Below, in pieces: positions 4,921 through 6,759 of a DNA stretch of 6,759 bases. The stretch is from NCBI GenBank assembly GCA_004558865.1, contig SFCY01000123.1:1-6759 (forward strand), given 5' to 3'. Position numbers and translations under genes: made by a program. The notes beneath the pieces are model-generated. The model was given only the letters and a program-made list of their open reading frames with translations, was not told the origin of the DNA and searched no databases. Within the stretch, counting starts at the first letter, position 1. Each line of letters starts with the position of its first letter. Source of the DNA: Bacteroidales bacterium. GTDB lineage: Bacteria; Bacteroidota; Bacteroidia; Bacteroidales; Bacteroidaceae.

Positions 4921-5514
4921 ATGAATCCAGAAACAGAATTTAGAGACGGCCTCGACGAACTGGCCGGACACTACAAGGAGGTCCTCAAGCTCTTGGGCGA
5001 AGACCCGGAGCGGGAAGGACTGCAAAAGACTCCCATCCGTGTGGCCAAGGCCATGCAAATCCTCACCCGTGGCTACACGCAGGACCCGCACGCCGTGTTG
5101 CGCGCCGCCCTGTTCAAGGAAGACTACAGCCAAATGGTCATCGTGAAGGACATCGACTTCTTCTCGATGTGCGAGCACCACATCCTGCCCTTCTACGGCA
5201 AGGCCCACGTGGCCTACATCCCCAACGGCTACATCACGGGGCTGAGCAAGATAGCACGCGTGGTGGACATCTTCAGCCATCGCCTGCAGGTGCAGGAACG
5301 ACTCACCAAGCAAATCATGGAATGCATACAAGACACGCTGAAACCCATGGGGGTGATGGTGGTCGTGGAGGCCAAGCACATGTGCATGCAGATGCGCGGA
5401 GTGGAGAAGCAAAACGCCATCACCACCACGAGCGCATTCAGCGGAGCCTTCGACCAGGCCAAGACGCGTGAGGAGTTTATGAATCTGCTGCGCGGAGAAT
5501 CGAAAAGAATTTAG
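4921..5514 (+). CDS. folE: GTP cyclohydrolase I, zinc-dependent (type IA)
   Basis: This 197-residue enzyme converts GTP to 7,8-dihydroneopterin triphosphate, the first step of tetrahydrofolate synthesis and also of the queuosine (7-deazaguanine) pathway. The zinc ligands of the canonical enzyme are visible: Cys84 and His87 in SMCEHHILPF and Cys155 in HMCMQMRG. Other hallmarks are GKAHVAYIPNGYITGLSKIARVVD (split at 94-101 and 102-116), VQERLT (124-129) and the terminal SAFSGAF. EDPEREGLQKTPIRVAKAM (27-45) is the usual N-terminal signature, and the length is normal for bacterial FolE. The ATG at 4921 gives the expected N-terminus; an ATG at 4907 is out of frame. The gene lies between the SPOR gene and xth with short gaps on both sides, so co-transcription is likely. 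Confidence 0.98.
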   Translation: MNPETEFRDGLDELAGHYKEVLKLLGEDPEREGLQKTPIRVAKAMQILTRGYTQDPHAVLRAALFKEDYSQMVIVKDIDFFSMCEHHILPFYGKAHVAYIPNGYITGLSKIARVVDIFSHRLQVQERLTKQIMECIQDTLKPMGVMVVVEAKHMCMQMRGVEKQNAITTTSAFSGAFDQAKTREEFMNLLRGESKRI

Positions 5515-5566
5515 GCTGGCTCCAAAAGGCGGCACGCCATAAACACCACTCAATAAAAACAATAAG

Positions 5567-6316
5567 ATGAAGTTCATATCCTGGAATGTAAACGGACTCC
5601 GAGCCTGCGTGGGCAAGGATTTCAAAGACAGTTTCGCACGACTCGACGCCGACTTCTTCTGCCTGCAAGAGACAAAAATGCAGGAGGGGCAGCTCGACAT
5701 CGCCTTCGACGGCTACGAGAGCTACTGGAACTACGCAGAGAAGAAAGGCTACAGTGGAACGGCCATCTTCACCAAACACCATCCGCTGAGCGTTGGCCTC
5801 GGCATAGGCATGGAGGAACACGACAAGGAGGGGCGCGTCATCACGCTGGAATATCCCGACTTCTACCTCGTGACGGTGTACACGCCCAACTCACAAGACC
5901 AGCTCCGCCGGCTCGACTACCGCATGCAATGGGAAGACGACTTCCAGCACTACCTGCATGGCCTCGACGCCAAGAAGCCGGTGGTGGTGTGCGGTGACAT
6001 GAACGTGGCCCACAAGGAAATAGACATCAAGAACCCAAAGACCAACCGCCACAACGCAGGCTTCACCGATGAGGAACGAGCCAAGATGACACAACTGTTG
6101 GGCAATGGGTTCATCGACACTTTCCGCACCCTTCACCCCGAAGAGGTGACCTACAGCTGGTGGTCGTATCGCTTCCACGCACGCGAGAAGAACGCAGGCT
6201 GGCGCATCGACTATTTCCTTATCTCCGAGCGACTGCGCAACAGATTGAAAGGAGCCTCCATCCATACCGAAATCTATGGCTCCGACCATTGCCCTGTGGA
6301 GCTTCTGTTGGAATGA
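5567..6316 (+). CDS. xth: Exonuclease III-type AP endonuclease
   Basis: This 249-residue member of the exonuclease/endonuclease/phosphatase (EEP) fold cleaves DNA 5' to abasic sites and removes blocked 3' ends in base-excision repair. Catalytic and metal-binding residues are all present: Asn7 (SWNVNG), Glu35 (LQETK), Tyr105 (YTPN), Asp144 and Asn146 (GDMNVAH), Asp215 (WRIDYF), Asp240 and His241 (SDHCP). The length matches the ExoA/Xth group and no domain is missing. The start at 5567 follows an A-rich AATAAAAACAATAAG leader, usual for Bacteroidetes, and MKFISWNVNGLRA is the standard N-terminus. It is the last gene of the operon; a strong terminator begins 46 nt after its stop. The symbol could equally be exoA. 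Confidence 0.97.
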   Translation: MKFISWNVNGLRACVGKDFKDSFARLDADFFCLQETKMQEGQLDIAFDGYESYWNYAEKKGYSGTAIFTKHHPLSVGLGIGMEEHDKEGRVITLEYPDFYLVTVYTPNSQDQLRRLDYRMQWEDDFQHYLHGLDAKKPVVVCGDMNVAHKEIDIKNPKTNRHNAGFTDEERAKMTQLLGNGFIDTFRTLHPEEVTYSWWSYRFHAREKNAGWRIDYFLISERLRNRLKGASIHTEIYGSDHCPVELLLE

Positions 6317-6361
6317 GGCCAAGAGAGAAGACTTTCCGTATCAATAGGAATACACCACCAT

Positions 6362-6397
6362 AGAGGCCGTGCCTTGAATAGACAGGGCACGGTCTTT
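6362..6397 (+). terminator. Intrinsic terminator ending the operon
   Basis: CCGTGCC (6367-6373) and GGCACGG (6386-6392) form a perfect core stem. It is extended by A6364-T6395, G6365-C6394 and G.T pairs on both sides. The stem runs straight into TCTTTCATTTTGTTT. This is the only hairpin in the window with a proper T-rich tail, and it lies 46 nt after the xth stop. Confidence 0.88.
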
Positions 6398-6407
6398 CAT
6401 TTTGTTT

Positions 6408-6602
6408 ACAAAAAGCCACATTTTCACGAAAAGTTGCGATTAGGACTTTCAAGCAACAATTCACATTGTGTTACTTTTCAATCACGAAAGTCGAAAAAGT
6501 GACAATAAGTAGTCAAACAGCTATAATAATTCAACAAATAACGCATCATTGGCTTTATTTATTTACTCATGGGGTCAATGTTTTTTATTTTTTGAAAGAT
6601 AG
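6408..6602. other. AT-rich regulatory gap with short direct and inverted repeats
   Basis: No gene is visible. Composition drops abruptly to AT-rich after the terminator. TCACGAAA occurs at 6424-6431 and again at 6482-6489 (58 bp apart). GACTTTC (6444-6450) is the reverse complement of GAAAGTC (6486-6492), and ACAAT/ATTGT (6456-6460, 6465-6469) lies between them. These may be operator half-sites for the downstream gene, though AT-rich DNA produces such matches easily. Confidence 0.4.
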
Positions 6603-6633
6603 TTTGCTATGTTGAAAATTATATTTACTTTTG
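6603..6633 (+). promoter_or_regulatory. Canonical Bacteroidetes promoter (TTTG-N19-TACTTTTG)
   Basis: TTTG at 6603-6606 is separated by exactly 19 nt from TACTTTTG at 6626-6633, an exact match to the -33/-7 consensus TTTG-N19..21-TAnnTTTG. T-tracts lie just upstream (6581-6593). The -33 box is bracketed by ATAG (6599-6602) and CTAT (6607-6610), a small inverted repeat that could be an operator. Transcription would start near 6640, about 14 nt before the ATG at 6654 or 30 nt before the ATG at 6669. Confidence 0.75.
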
Positions 6634-6653
6634 CTACTGTTTATAATAAAGAT

Positions 6654-6759
6654 ATGAATGATTACGCAATGAAACAATTCCAAAGCATCACTCTAACATC
6701 CATAAATAGAAATGACTATCAGCCTGGATTGTGTGTGCAACACCACTGCTTGGTCTATG
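6654..6759 (+). CDS. N-terminus of a gene running off the window; possible AraC-family regulator
   Basis: ATG 6654 opens a frame of 35 codons with no stop to the window end (MNDYAMKQFQSI..., ending ...QPGLCVQHHCLVY). It lies just downstream of a canonical promoter, which supports a real gene. A second in-frame ATG at 6669 (MKQFQS) gives a more usual leader length and may be the true start. The ending GLCVQHHCLVY resembles the N-terminal cupin-like sensor of some Bacteroidetes AraC-type regulators, where a similar stretch precedes 'SGE', but 35 residues are too few to be sure. It belongs to a separate transcription unit from the upstream operon. Confidence 0.5.
   Translation, partial: MNDYAMKQFQSITLTSINRNDYQPGLCVQHHCLVY

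Noticed and set aside
1..6759. CRISPR array, tRNA, rRNA or a complete insertion sequence
   Set aside because: The only tandem array is coding heptads without spacers. No cloverleaf-like or rRNA sequence was recognised, and no transposase with flanking inverted repeats is complete within the window.

Overview
The window looks like a chromosomal segment from a member of the Bacteroidales, most likely Prevotella or a close relative. The evidence is the protein types and their order, exact Bacteroidetes-type -7 boxes (TAnnTTTG) with no Shine-Dalgarno sequences, and A-rich translation starts. This placement rests on recognised protein patterns and not on a database search.

Layout. (1) Bases 1-600 hold the 3' end of a gene that starts outside the window. 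It ends in a long heptad-repeat coiled coil and looks like the C-terminus of a Rpn / PD-(D/E)XK nuclease-family 'transposase'. (2) Bases 601-1109 carry no convincing gene. They hold a 66-nt concentric imperfect palindrome (830-895), an exact -7 box (996-1003) and a leader that can fold. (3) Bases 1110-6316 hold six same-strand genes: a tandem-duplicated DUF1599 protein, a DoxX/BT_3928-type membrane protein, triosephosphate isomerase (tpiA, 4-nt ATGA overlap with the previous gene), a secreted SPOR-domain protein, GTP cyclohydrolase I (folE) and an exonuclease III-type AP endonuclease (xth). A strong intrinsic terminator (6362-6397) closes the block, so it reads as one transcription unit, probably with internal tuning by hairpins between tpiA and the SPOR gene. 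(4) After the terminator the DNA becomes clearly AT-rich. It holds short repeats, a textbook Bacteroidetes promoter (TTTG-N19-TACTTTTG, 6603-6633) and the first 35 codons of a new gene that runs off the end, possibly an AraC-type regulator.

How the genes fit together. The operon combines glycolysis (TpiA), pterin/folate supply (FolE), DNA base-excision repair (Xth), peptidoglycan binding (SPOR) and two poorly understood proteins. DUF1599 has been linked to nucleotide modification and BT_3928-type proteins resemble membrane redox components. It looks like a conserved housekeeping cluster and not a defence island. The accessory material lies at the two ends. The most interesting items are the repeat-rich Rpn-like tail (in E. 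coli such tails are made separately as antitoxins), the 66-nt palindrome, the mutually exclusive hairpins after tpiA, and an A-AAA-AAG slippery string whose -1 frame leads directly into tpiA. I see no CRISPR array, tRNA, rRNA or complete insertion sequence.
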